64,000 bases of DNA from assembly GCF_024584805.1 (NCBI RefSeq), contig NZ_CP075715.1, forward strand, positions 6,109,526-6,173,525, in the 5' to 3' direction. Numbering within the stretch: the first letter of the stretch is position 1; every line of letters begins with the position of its first letter. The notes under the pieces were generated by a model. It was given only the letters and a program-made list of their open reading frames with translations. It was not told the origin of the DNA and ran no database searches. This DNA comes from Streptomyces sp. FIT100 (GTDB lineage Bacteria; Actinomycetota; Actinomycetes; Streptomycetales; Streptomycetaceae). Made by a program: the position numbers and the translations under genes. Shown here piece by piece: positions 1 through 11,194 of the stretch.

Positions 1-2
1 AG

Positions 3-2426
<2,424 letters not shown>

Positions 2427-2458
2427 GCCAATCCGTACGACAGGAAGGCGTACCCCTG

Positions 2459-3166
2459 ATGGCGACGGTGCTGGTCGTCGACGACGAGGCGAAACTGCGC
2501 GGCCTGCTGCGCGACTACCTGGAGCGCGACGGCTACACGGTCCTGGAGGCGGGCGACGGCCACCGTGCCCTCGACCTCGCCACCGCCGCCCACCCCGACC
2601 TGGTCGTCCTCGACCTGGGCCTGCCCGGCCTTCCCGGCGAGGAGGTGGCCCGGCTGCTCCGCAAGGACGGAGACGTGCCGATCGTGGTGCTCACCGCCAA
2701 GGCGAGCGAGAACGACCGGGTGATGGGGCTGCGGCTGGGCGCCGACGACTACGTGGTCAAGCCGTTCAGCCCACGCGAACTCGTCGCCCGCGTCGAAGCG
2801 GTACTGCGCCGGGCCCGCGGCCCTCGTACCGAGGCCGAGGAGGCCGCCTCGTACGGCAAGGGCCGGCTGCGGATCGACACCGAACGCCGCGAAGTGCACG
2901 CGAGTGGCCGACCGGTCGAGCTCACCCGCACCGAGTTCGACCTGCTGGCCGCGCTCGCCTCCCGCCCAGGGCGGGCCTGGACCCGCATGGAGCTGGTGGG
3001 CCGCGTCCAGGGCCACACCTTCGACGCGTACGAGCGGACCATCGACGTGCACGTGAAGAACCTGCGCCGCAAACTCGGCGACACCCCGCCCTCCACGCTG
3101 ATCGTCACCCTGCCCGGCGTCGGCTACAAACTCGGAGTCGATCGTGATGTGGACGGCTGTGCGTGA
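2459..3166 (+). CDS. OmpR/PhoB-family response regulator
   Basis: A 235-aa two-component response regulator. The receiver domain starts at once (VLVVDDEAKLR), with phospho-acceptor Asp52 in VVLDLGLPG and the switch Thr/Lys in VLTAKA and DYVVKPF. A winged-helix DNA-binding domain follows (about residues 130-232, ending with the typical R-TIDVHVKNLRRKLG stretch). An ATG at 2423 overlaps the ATPase stop, but the ATG at 2459 is preferred because AGGAAGG lies about 10 bases upstream and family members begin at this point. The gene overlaps the kinase downstream. Its position directly after the copper-type ATPase suggests it controls metal homeostasis; that is inference from context. Confidence 0.93.
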   Translation: MATVLVVDDEAKLRGLLRDYLERDGYTVLEAGDGHRALDLATAAHPDLVVLDLGLPGLPGEEVARLLRKDGDVPIVVLTAKASENDRVMGLRLGADDYVVKPFSPRELVARVEAVLRRARGPRTEAEEAASYGKGRLRIDTERREVHASGRPVELTRTEFDLLAALASRPGRAWTRMELVGRVQGHTFDAYERTIDVHVKNLRRKLGDTPPSTLIVTLPGVGYKLGVDRDVDGCA

Positions 3167-4529
3167 ACTGCTGCGCGGCCGGTTCACCCGCCGCCTGGCC
3201 CTGGCCTTCGCCGCACTGGGCATCGGCACGGCCGCCCTTACGGCCGTGCTGGTCAACACGGCCTTCACCAACCGGTTCGAGGACTACCTGAGCGAGCAGC
3301 AGCACACGCGCCAGCAGCAACTGGTGTCCCTGTTCGCCGCCGACTACCGCCGCGACGGCGGCTGGAGCCCGCCGTCCCTGGACCAGCTCGCGCCGACACT
3401 GACCATGACCGGCTCCGAGGCCGAACTGCTCGACGCCTCCGGACGACAGGTGTGGTCACTGGTCGAAGCCGACGTGGATCCCGCCATGCTGGCCATGCAC
3501 CGCCAGATGATGGGCACCGGCGAACTCGGCCCGCCCCGCAGCCTTCCTGTCACCGTGGACGGTCAGCGGGTCGGCACCCTCAACGTCCGCGTACCCCAGG
3601 GCGTCGTCCCGGCCGTGGACAAGGACTTCCAGGCATCGGTGAACCGGCTACTGGTCGGCGGAGCCCTCGGCGCCGCACTGGTGGCCCTCGTGGCCGGCAC
3701 CTACACCGCACGCCGGGCCACCGCCCCCATCACCGAACTCACCCACGCCGCCGACGACCTGGCCGCCGGCCGACGCGATCGGCGCGCCACCACCATCCCC
3801 AACAACGAGATCGGACAGCTGGCCACCGCCTTCAACACCATGGCCGACCGCGTGGAGAAGGAAGACGAACTGCGCCGCGCCTTCGCCGCCGACGTCGCCC
3901 ACGAACTGCGCACCCCCCTCGCGATCCAGCGCAGCCAGCTCGAAGCCATCCAGGACGGCATCAGCAAGCCCACCGAGGACGTCATCACCTCCCTCCACGA
4001 GGAATCCCTGCGCATGGCCCGCCTCGTCGCCGACCTCGAAGCCCTCGCCTCCGCAGACGCCGCCGCCTTCACCATGGAACGTCGGCCGCTGTCCCTGACC
4101 ACGCTAGTGGGCGACACGGCCACCAGCCTGGCCGGCGCCTTCACCGAGGCCGGTATCACCCTGAGCACGGAACTCGCTGAGGTGCACGTCGACGGGGACC
4201 CCGTACGGCTGCGGCAAGTCGTCACCAACCAGCTCACCAACGCCCTGAAGTTCGTCCCGACCGGCGGTGCGGTCACCCTCACCCTGTACCAGGACGACGG
4301 GTGGGCGGTCCTGCGCGTGGCCGACACCGGCCCCGGCATCCCCGCCGACGACCTGCCACGCATCTTTGACCGCTTCGTCCGCAGCGGTTCCGCCCGCGCC
4401 GACGGATCCGGCATCGGCCTCGCCGTCGCCGCCGAACTCACCGCCGCCCACGGCGGCACCCTCACCGCAGAGAGCGAGGTCGGCCACGGCACCACCTTCA
4501 CCACCCGCCTGCCCGCCCTCACCGGTTGA
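3147..4529 (+). CDS. HAMP-containing sensor histidine kinase
   Basis: A membrane sensor kinase of about 460 aa that partners the overlapping response regulator. Order seen: short N-terminus, membrane segment (about residues 18-40), an extracytoplasmic sensor region of about 130 residues, second membrane segment (about 170-190, LLVGGALGAALVALVAG), HAMP linker, HisKA with His252 in DVAHELRTPL, and a C-terminal HATPase domain with the N box (NQLTNALKF), DTGPGIP and GSGIGLAV. GTG 3144 and ATG 3147 are adjacent start choices; GGAG at 3134-3137 suits 3147. The loop has no obvious Cys/Met/His copper site, so the signal is unknown. Confidence 0.93.
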   Translation: MWTAVRELLRGRFTRRLALAFAALGIGTAALTAVLVNTAFTNRFEDYLSEQQHTRQQQLVSLFAADYRRDGGWSPPSLDQLAPTLTMTGSEAELLDASGRQVWSLVEADVDPAMLAMHRQMMGTGELGPPRSLPVTVDGQRVGTLNVRVPQGVVPAVDKDFQASVNRLLVGGALGAALVALVAGTYTARRATAPITELTHAADDLAAGRRDRRATTIPNNEIGQLATAFNTMADRVEKEDELRRAFAADVAHELRTPLAIQRSQLEAIQDGISKPTEDVITSLHEESLRMARLVADLEALASADAAAFTMERRPLSLTTLVGDTATSLAGAFTEAGITLSTELAEVHVDGDPVRLRQVVTNQLTNALKFVPTGGAVTLTLYQDDGWAVLRVADTGPGIPADDLPRIFDRFVRSGSARADGSGIGLAVAAELTAAHGGTLTAESEVGHGTTFTTRLPALTG

Positions 4530-4911
4530 GCCCGGCAGCCGAAGCGAACGCAGATGTCGTGGTGCTCGAGGTGAACCGGCCCGACCGTTCGGCCCGCCGT
4601 CTGCTGGGAAAGTCGGACCCGCTGGATGCGCAGGCCGCTGCGCGAGCCGTGCTCAGCGGTCGTGCCAGGGCCCGCGCGAAGACGGGCGACGGCCCGGTGC
4701 GGAGCGCCCGGATGTTCAAGATCGCCGGGGATCCCGCGGTCAAGCCCGTACCCAGGCGATCAACCAGCTCAAGGCCGTACTGGTCGTAGTCGATCCGGCC
4801 CTGTGGGAACCACTGTCCAGCTTGGGCAACCGGGCGGGATTGGTCATGCGGCACCTTTCGGGGAAGGTCCGGGGAGCCGCGGTGGTCGACGACCATACAG
4901 GTGGGGCGTAA
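4530..4911 (+). pseudogene. IS110-family transposase remnant with a frameshift
   Basis: The translation resembles the central part of IS110-family transposases: VLEVNRPDRSARRLLGKSDPLDAQAAARAVLSG in one frame up to about nt 4744, then QARTQAINQLKAVLVVVDPAL in the next frame. Adding one base near 4744 would restore the usual AVKARTQAINQLKA segment, so a single-base deletion is likely. The N-terminal DEDD catalytic part and the C-terminal part are missing, and the second frame stops at 4909-4911. No terminal repeats were found. I interpret it as decayed transposon DNA between the kinase and the SWIM gene. Only short motifs were compared by eye. Confidence 0.8.
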
Positions 4912-5028
4912 GGCGCCGCAGAGAATCGGTTGTTGACGGCCTGGCGCGAGGATGGGGTCGTGGACCGGGCGGCCGTCTAGTGTGGAGGCCGTTGGGGGAG
5001 TCCGAGCCGGAGCGGAGCGCGGAGAGCC

Positions 5029-6705
5029 GTGGGCGGTCTTACGGAAGCGAAGCTGAGGGCGCTGGCCGGGGAGCGGTCGTTCGAGCGTGGACTGGCTTAT
5101 ACCGACGAAGTGTCCGGGGTCGAGTTCGGTGACGGCTGGATCAGGGCGTCGGTACGCGGCACGGAGCGGTACGAGGTGGAGCTGCTCCTGGGCGGGCGCG
5201 GAATGCCGGCGGGCATGTGCGATTGCCCGTACGGCCAGGAGGGCAACTTCTGCAAGCACCTGGTCGCGCTCGGTCTGACGGTGATCGCCCAGGAAGCCGA
5301 CCTGCCTCGCCTGCGGAATGCTGCCCGGGACCGGACCCGAGGCCTCGACGCCTGGCTGACCGGCATGTCACGGGACGATCTGCTCGCTCTTGTACGCGAA
5401 GAGATGGCCGAGGACCGGAACCTGCGGAAGCGGCTGGAACTGCGGGCGGCGAGCGCCCGCGGTGACGTGGCCGGGATCCGTTCCCGTATCAGCGAGTTGC
5501 TCGACAGCGGCCCTTTCGCCCGGTACGGCTACGTCGAGTACGCCGACGTTCACGCCTACGCCGACCAGGCCGCGCAAGCGGTCGACGCGATCCGGTCACT
5601 GACGGCCTCCGGCCAGGCGGCCGACTCGATGGCTCTGGCCCGGGAGGTGATCGGGATGCTGGCCGCCGCGGTCGACAACGTCGATGACTCCGACGGCCGA
5701 CTCGGGGAGATCGGCGCCGGCCTGGCCGACGCCCACCACGAGGCCTGCCGTGCGGCCGGCCCCGACCCGGAGGAACTCGCCCGCTGGCTCGTGGCGCACG
5801 CGCTCGACGATGCGGCCGACCTGACGGACATCGGCCCGCTCGACTATGAGGACCTGCTCGGCGGGCAGGGGATGGCCGCCCTGCGCCGGTACGCGGTCGA
5901 GGCGTGGCAGGCGAACCGCACCGGCTGGGCCGAGAAGCACCTGATGCAACGCCTCGCGAAGTCGGGGCGGGACATTGACACAGTGATCGCCGTGCACGCC
6001 GCCGATCTCGCGCCGAACGGCCACACCCACCTGCTCATCGCCCGCGAACTCGACGCCGCCGACCGTACCGCCGATGCCCTGGAATGGGCCGAGCGCGGCA
6101 TCCGGGAGACCGAGGACCTCGCCACCGTCGACACCGCCCTGATCGACCACGTCGCCGACCGCTACACCCGGACCGGCCGGCCCGCCGACGCCGTCACCCT
6201 GCGCCGGGACCACTTCGCAGCCCGCCGCACCCTGCTCGCCTACCAGCAGCTGCGTGCGGCGGCACGTGCCGCCGCGTGCTGGCCGACCGAGCGCGAGAAG
6301 GCACTGGCACTTCTCCGCGACGATGCCGAGCGGGCGGATCCGCGCGGCGGCCGGGTCCTGGTCGACATCCTGTTGGACGACGGGGACATCGACGCAGCCT
6401 GGCGGGTAGCCGGCGAGTACGGCGCCCACGACGGCCAGTGGCGCACCCTCGCCGACCGACTCCGCCCGACCCGCCCCGCGGATGCCCTCGCCGTCTACCT
6501 CCGCCTGGTCACCCGCCTCACCCGTGAGACCGGCAACCGCGCCTACGAACAGCTCGTCAGCCTGCTCCTGGGCGTCCGCGACTGCCACCGCCGCCTCGGC
6601 AAACCGGACGACTTCACCGCGTACATCACCGACCTTCGCGCCGCCCAGAAGCGGAAGCGGAACCTGATGCGCCTGCTGGACGACCACGGCCTGTCAGGCT
6701 CGTGA
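5029..6705 (+). CDS. SWIM zinc-finger protein
   Basis: A 558-aa cytoplasmic protein. Near the N-terminus it has a SWIM-type zinc-binding pattern, Cys64-x-Cys66-x8-Cys75-x-His77 (CDCPYGQEGNFCKH). SWIM domains bind DNA or protein in several settings, including SWI2/SNF2 ATPases and MULE transposases. The rest (about residues 110-558) is a long helix-rich region that looks like degenerate alpha-solenoid repeats, with many A/L/D/R helices. No catalytic motif was seen. It starts with GTG, with GGAG-type sequence just upstream. It lies between a transposase remnant and the kinase that opens the helicase island, so it could be a further accessory or defence gene; that is inference. Confidence 0.88.
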   Translation: MGGLTEAKLRALAGERSFERGLAYTDEVSGVEFGDGWIRASVRGTERYEVELLLGGRGMPAGMCDCPYGQEGNFCKHLVALGLTVIAQEADLPRLRNAARDRTRGLDAWLTGMSRDDLLALVREEMAEDRNLRKRLELRAASARGDVAGIRSRISELLDSGPFARYGYVEYADVHAYADQAAQAVDAIRSLTASGQAADSMALAREVIGMLAAAVDNVDDSDGRLGEIGAGLADAHHEACRAAGPDPEELARWLVAHALDDAADLTDIGPLDYEDLLGGQGMAALRRYAVEAWQANRTGWAEKHLMQRLAKSGRDIDTVIAVHAADLAPNGHTHLLIARELDAADRTADALEWAERGIRETEDLATVDTALIDHVADRYTRTGRPADAVTLRRDHFAARRTLLAYQQLRAAARAAACWPTEREKALALLRDDAERADPRGGRVLVDILLDDGDIDAAWRVAGEYGAHDGQWRTLADRLRPTRPADALAVYLRLVTRLTRETGNRAYEQLVSLLLGVRDCHRRLGKPDDFTAYITDLRAAQKRKRNLMRLLDDHGLSGS

Positions 6706-6837
6706 CGTCGACCGTCGCGCCGGTGGCGCCTCCGGGGAAGCCGGTACGGGACGACAGGGGACCTGCATAGACTGCCTCCCGGTCCGGGTAGATCCACCGC
6801 GCGGAAACGTGGGGGGCGCGGACCGCAAGGGGGAGGC

Positions 6838-8046
6838 GTGACCGTGGAACCACTGAGGGATGACGACCCGAAGGAGATCGGGGGTTTCGCCCTCGTGTGC
6901 CGGATCGGCTCCGGCGGTATGGGCCAGGTGTTCCTGGGCGAGTCCGCGGCCGGCCACCAGGCCGCGGTGAAGGTCATCAAGCCCTCCGTGCTCGACGAGG
7001 ACACCCGGGCGCGTTTCCTGTCCGAGGTGGAGAGCCTGCGTACCGTCTACGGGCCTTTCGTCGCAGCCTTCGTCGGCGCCGACGCGAACGCCGATCAGCC
7101 CTGGCTCGCGGTCGAGTACGTCCCCGGGCCTGATCTGCGCACCCTGGTCGCCGGTCAAGGGCCCATGCCGCTCGCCGAGACCGCCAGCCTCGGAGCGCTG
7201 CTGGCCGAGGGCCTCGGCACGGTCCACGAGGCGGGGCTGCTCCACCGCGACCTGAAGCCGCAGAACATCCTGCTCTCCCCCTACGGTCCCAAGGTGATCG
7301 ACTTTGGTCTCGCCGTGCTCGCGGAACGCCGCACCACCCTCACAGCCACCGGGTTCGTCGTCGGCAGCGTTCTCTGCATGCCGCCGGAGCAGGCCCGGGG
7401 TGAGCAACAGCTGGACCGGTCCGCCGACGTGTACGCGCTGGGCGCGGTGCTGCTCTTCGCCGCGACCGGGCACTACCCGTACGAGGGGCCGACGTGGCAG
7501 GCCGTCGCCCTGAAGATCGAGGACCCGGCGGCCTCTCCCGATCTGACGGACGCCCCACCGGAACTCGTACCGCTGATCACGGACATGCTGGCACTGGATC
7601 CGGATGCCAGGCCGGCACTCCCCGAAGTCATCGAGCGGCTGGTGCGCGTCATCCGTGAACAGGGTCTGACCGCCCTCCAGGCCAAGCGCCGCCTCACCGA
7701 CCTGACGCCCGGGATCAGCGTGCCCCAGCTTCCCGCGCCGGCTCCCGAACCCTCGGCCGGAGCCGGCGCACCTCCCTACACACCCGCCGTCATCGACCAG
7801 GCCGCGGTCGAGGAGGACGAGCAGGCGGGCTCGCCCCTCTCCACAGGCGCAGGGCAGTACACCGCAGAGGGAGACCTCGATGCGGATGACTCGGATGACG
7901 GGACCTCCACTGCCCAGGAGTCCACGCCCTTGCAGGCGGAAATCCCATCGCGCCCACGCGGCGGGGTGACCGCTGTCCGGCCCTCCGCGCCCTTGAGGAT
8001 CGCTGAGCGGATGCGTGCCGACTACGCCCGCGAGGCCCGTTTCTGA
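6838..8046 (+). CDS. Soluble Hanks-type Ser/Thr protein kinase
   Basis: A 402-aa protein kinase. Seen: glycine loop GSGGMGQVFLGE, Lys45 in AAVKVIK, catalytic HRDLKPQN with Asp138, Asp155 of DFG, and the APE-region equivalent MPPEQARG. The kinase domain ends near residue 270. The remaining tail of about 130 residues is Pro/Ala/Glu-rich with no membrane segment and no PASTA repeats, so the protein is probably cytosolic and not a PknB-type cell-wall sensor. GGGGGAGG lies just before the GTG start. It is about 100 bp upstream of the SNF2 helicase in the same direction. Kinases occur in some phage-defence systems such as Pgl (PglW), so a signalling role in the island is possible but unproved. Confidence 0.92.
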   Translation: MTVEPLRDDDPKEIGGFALVCRIGSGGMGQVFLGESAAGHQAAVKVIKPSVLDEDTRARFLSEVESLRTVYGPFVAAFVGADANADQPWLAVEYVPGPDLRTLVAGQGPMPLAETASLGALLAEGLGTVHEAGLLHRDLKPQNILLSPYGPKVIDFGLAVLAERRTTLTATGFVVGSVLCMPPEQARGEQQLDRSADVYALGAVLLFAATGHYPYEGPTWQAVALKIEDPAASPDLTDAPPELVPLITDMLALDPDARPALPEVIERLVRVIREQGLTALQAKRRLTDLTPGISVPQLPAPAPEPSAGAGAPPYTPAVIDQAAVEEDEQAGSPLSTGAGQYTAEGDLDADDSDDGTSTAQESTPLQAEIPSRPRGGVTAVRPSAPLRIAERMRADYAREARF

Positions 8047-8116
8047 GCAGGCGCGGCCCCCGTGCCCGATCTCGTACGTCCCGCTTTCTCCCCGTGACAG
8101 ACTTGCGGAGGCGAGA

Positions 8117-8152
8117 GTGACGACACACGAAAGACGAAGGGGCCGTGAGTGA
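8117..8152 (+). CDS. Possible 11-residue leader peptide coupled to the helicase gene
   Basis: A short frame starts with GTG at 8117, has GGAGG at about 8107-8111 with good spacing, encodes a basic peptide (VTTHERRRGRE), and stops at 8150-8152. The stop overlaps the helicase GTG at 8149 in a GTGA junction. This is the layout expected for translational coupling or a small regulatory upstream ORF. It is too short for any homology argument and could be chance. Confidence 0.3.
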   Translation: MTTHERRRGRE

Positions 8153-11100
8153 CCGACCAGGGGGCGACGCAGGAGGGGACCCGGTTCCCGCCGGGCGCGC
8201 AGATCCTCGTACGTGACGAGGAGTGGCTGGTCCGTAACACCATCACGACCGATCACGACGGGGAGAGGATCGAGGCGGTCGGCGTCTCCGAGTTCGTGCG
8301 GGACGAGGAGGCCGTCTTCTTCAGCGGCATCGACACGGTGGAACTCCTGGACCCGGAGAAGACCGTCCTCGTACCCGACACCTCCTCGTACTTCCGGCGC
8401 AGCCGCCTGTTCCTCGAAGCCGTCCTGCGCAAGACGCCGCTGCCTCAGTCGGAGCGGGGCCTCGCCCTCGCCGACCGCTTCCTCCTGGACCCGCTCGTCT
8501 ACCAGCAGCGTCCGGCCGAGCTCGCCCTGTCCATGCGCAACCTCCGCCCCCGGGTCCTGATCGCCGACGTCGTCGGTCTCGGCAAGACCCTGGAGATCGG
8601 CCTGACCCTCGCCGAACTCATCCGGCGCGGCCGCGGCGAGCGCATTCTGGTCGTGACCCCGCAGAGCATCCTGGAGCAGTTCCAGCACGAGCTGTGGACC
8701 CGTTTCTCCATCCCGCTCGTACGGCTCGACTCGCTCGGCATCCAGCGTGTCCAGCGTGAGCTTCCGGCGGGGCGGAACCCGTTCACGCACTACAAGCGCG
8801 TGATCATCTCCGTGGACACCCTCAAGAACATCGGCCAGTACCGGCACCACCTGGAGCGGATCCGCTGGGACGCCGTCGTCATCGACGAGTCCCACAACCT
8901 GATCAACCCCGGCAGCCAGCGCCGCGCCCTCGCCGAGATCCTTGCGCCGCGCACGGACGCCCTGCTGCTCGCCAGCGCCACCCCGCACAACGGCGACAAG
9001 CGGTCCTTCGCCGACCTGATCTCCCTGCTCGACCCGGCCGCCATCGCCGACCGGGACCACTACGACCCGGCGGAGGACCTCGGTCACCTCTTCATCCGGC
9101 GTACCAAGATCAGCCCCGAGGTCCGGGACGAGATGGGCACCGAATGGCCGGACCGGGGTCCTACCGTCTCCCTCCGCTGTGCCGCCACCGAGGAGGAGGA
9201 GCGGGTCTTCGCCGAACTGGCCGAGCACTGGATCCCCGCCCCGCCGACGAGCACGGAGTTCGGCACCGCCGGTCAGGACCCCGTCTCGGCCGCCGTCGAG
9301 CCGGTCTTCGCCTACAACCTGCTCAAGACGTTCCTGTCCTCGCACGTCGCCCTGGGTGAGACGGTCGCGAACCGCATCTCCTCCCTCAGGGACCGGGTCC
9401 GCAGGGCCGAGGAGAAGGGGCTGCGGCCCGACCCCGCCATCGCCACCGAGCAGGCCGCCCTCGCCCGGCTCCGGGAGATCGTGTCCGGCATGGGCGACGG
9501 CACCGCGCCCGGCGACTCCGCCAAGCTCGACGCCCTCGTCGCCCAGCTCAAGGAGATCGGCGTCGGCCCCCGGTCCACCACGCGGGCCGTGGTCTTCTCC
9601 GAACGCGTCCGCACACTGACCTGGCTCGCCGAGGTCGTCCCCGCCCGTCTGGGCTTCCCGGTCGGGACCGACGGCACGTCGAAGGCCGTGGCAGTGATGC
9701 ACGGCGGCCTCAGTGACGAGGAGCAGGGCAAGGTCCTCGAGGCGTTCGGTCTCGCCGACACCCCCGTCCGGCTGCTGTTCACCGGAGACGTCGCCTCCGA
9801 GGGCGTCAACCTGCACCGCCAGTGCCATCACCTCGTCCACTACGACATCCCGTGGTCCCTGATCCGCATCGAGCAGCGCAACGGCCGCATCGACCGGTAC
9901 GGGCAGAAGTACGAGCCCCGGTTCCACGCGCTGATCCTCACCTCGGTCGTTCCCGGCGCCAAGGACGACCGCACGGTCGCCGAGAAGCTGCTCCTCCGCG
10001 AGGAGGAGGCGCACAAGCTGGACGGCACGGCCGAGGCCGTCTCCGGTCTCTACCGGGCCGAGGAGGAAGAGCGCCGGCTCATCAAGGAACTGGTCCGGGG
10101 CGGCACGGTCGAGGAGTTCCTGGAGTCCGCTCCCGCCGAGGACACCGCACTCGCCGACCTGTTCGGCCAGGTGGACACGATCACCGAGCAGGAGCTGCCC
10201 GCGCGCGCCGAGCTGATCTCGCTCTTCGACGGCGACACTGCCGACTTCGTCGCCACCGCCCTCGACGAGGTGTACGAGGAGCGCGCCGAGGACCAGATCG
10301 CGCTGTCGTCCGGCACCGACGCCCAAGGCGGGGCCTACTTCTCCCTCTCTCCGGCCCTGGCGCCCGACCTGCTCCACCGCCTCAAGGCGCTGCCGCCCTC
10401 CTACCTCAGGGAACAGCACGTCGCCGAACGGATGCTTGTCACCTTCGACCGGGCCCTCGCACAGCGCAAGCTCACCGAGGCCAGGGACAGCAGCACCACG
10501 ATGTGGCCGGACGTCTCCTTCCTCACCGACATCCATCCGGTGGTCGAGTGGCTGACGGACAAGGTCCTGGTCGAGTTCGGCCGGCAGGAGGCCCCGGTCA
10601 TCACCACGCCCCACGTCGACGGCCCGGTCTTCCTCGTCCAGGGCATCCACTCCAACGCCCTCGGCCGCCCGACCGTGGTCCGCTGGATGGCCGTGACCGG
10701 GATCCGCCCCGACGGCACCGGGACGCCCGAGGTGCGCCCCATGGCCGACGCGCTGCGCGACGCGAAGGTCGGCCCGAGGCTCGCCCGCACCGGAGGCCCG
10801 CAGAACCTGGACCGGCTCCAGGCCCTCGTTCCCGCTGCCGTCGCCGCCGCCCGCCACCACCTGGACGCGGGCAGGGCCGCATGGGAGGAGCAGATCAGCG
10901 GGCCGCTCGCCGCCTACCGCGAACATGTGGCCCAGTGGCGTACCGACTCCCTGCTGCCCGGCGTCACCGGCCGCCGCGAGCGCCTGGTCGAGGAGACCGC
11001 CGACGAACTGGCCCGGCTCCTCGACCAGTTGCACACCACCGGCCGCCCGCTGCTGCGGGTTCTCGCCGTCCTCGACCGCCCCGGCACCCCGGACGCCTCC

Positions 11101-11193
11101 GGAGCCGAGACCGTCGCCCCCACCGCAGGCGTCCAGGACCCGACACCCGCATCCGACACCGCCCACCTGTCCGACGCCCAGGCGGAGAACTGA
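8149..11193 (+). CDS. SNF2-type helicase/ATPase (DISARM DrmD-like)
   Basis: A 1014-aa superfamily 2 ATPase. Seen: Walker A GLGKT (residues 143-147), DEAH-type box DESH (246-249), SATPHNG (from about 275), and motif VI QRNGRIDRYGQ (576-586), which is typical of SNF2/RapA-like DNA translocases. The C-terminal 400 residues are charged and lack a recognised nuclease. The methylase gene follows only one base after its stop, so the two proteins are almost certainly co-translated. A SNF2 helicase beside a large N6-adenine methylase is the drmD-drmMI arrangement of class 1 DISARM. The pairing, not sequence identity I could measure, supports that label. Expected role: translocating on DNA to discriminate or disable foreign DNA. 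Confidence 0.92.
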   Translation: MTDQGATQEGTRFPPGAQILVRDEEWLVRNTITTDHDGERIEAVGVSEFVRDEEAVFFSGIDTVELLDPEKTVLVPDTSSYFRRSRLFLEAVLRKTPLPQSERGLALADRFLLDPLVYQQRPAELALSMRNLRPRVLIADVVGLGKTLEIGLTLAELIRRGRGERILVVTPQSILEQFQHELWTRFSIPLVRLDSLGIQRVQRELPAGRNPFTHYKRVIISVDTLKNIGQYRHHLERIRWDAVVIDESHNLINPGSQRRALAEILAPRTDALLLASATPHNGDKRSFADLISLLDPAAIADRDHYDPAEDLGHLFIRRTKISPEVRDEMGTEWPDRGPTVSLRCAATEEEERVFAELAEHWIPAPPTSTEFGTAGQDPVSAAVEPVFAYNLLKTFLSSHVALGETVANRISSLRDRVRRAEEKGLRPDPAIATEQAALARLREIVSGMGDGTAPGDSAKLDALVAQLKEIGVGPRSTTRAVVFSERVRTLTWLAEVVPARLGFPVGTDGTSKAVAVMHGGLSDEEQGKVLEAFGLADTPVRLLFTGDVASEGVNLHRQCHHLVHYDIPWSLIRIEQRNGRIDRYGQKYEPRFHALILTSVVPGAKDDRTVAEKLLLREEEAHKLDGTAEAVSGLYRAEEEERRLIKELVRGGTVEEFLESAPAEDTALADLFGQVDTITEQELPARAELISLFDGDTADFVATALDEVYEERAEDQIALSSGTDAQGGAYFSLSPALAPDLLHRLKALPPSYLREQHVAERMLVTFDRALAQRKLTEARDSSTTMWPDVSFLTDIHPVVEWLTDKVLVEFGRQEAPVITTPHVDGPVFLVQGIHSNALGRPTVVRWMAVTGIRPDGTGTPEVRPMADALRDAKVGPRLARTGGPQNLDRLQALVPAAVAAARHHLDAGRAAWEEQISGPLAAYREHVAQWRTDSLLPGVTGRRERLVEETADELARLLDQLHTTGRPLLRVLAVLDRPGTPDASGAETVAPTAGVQDPTPASDTAHLSDAQAEN

Positions 11194-11194
11194 C

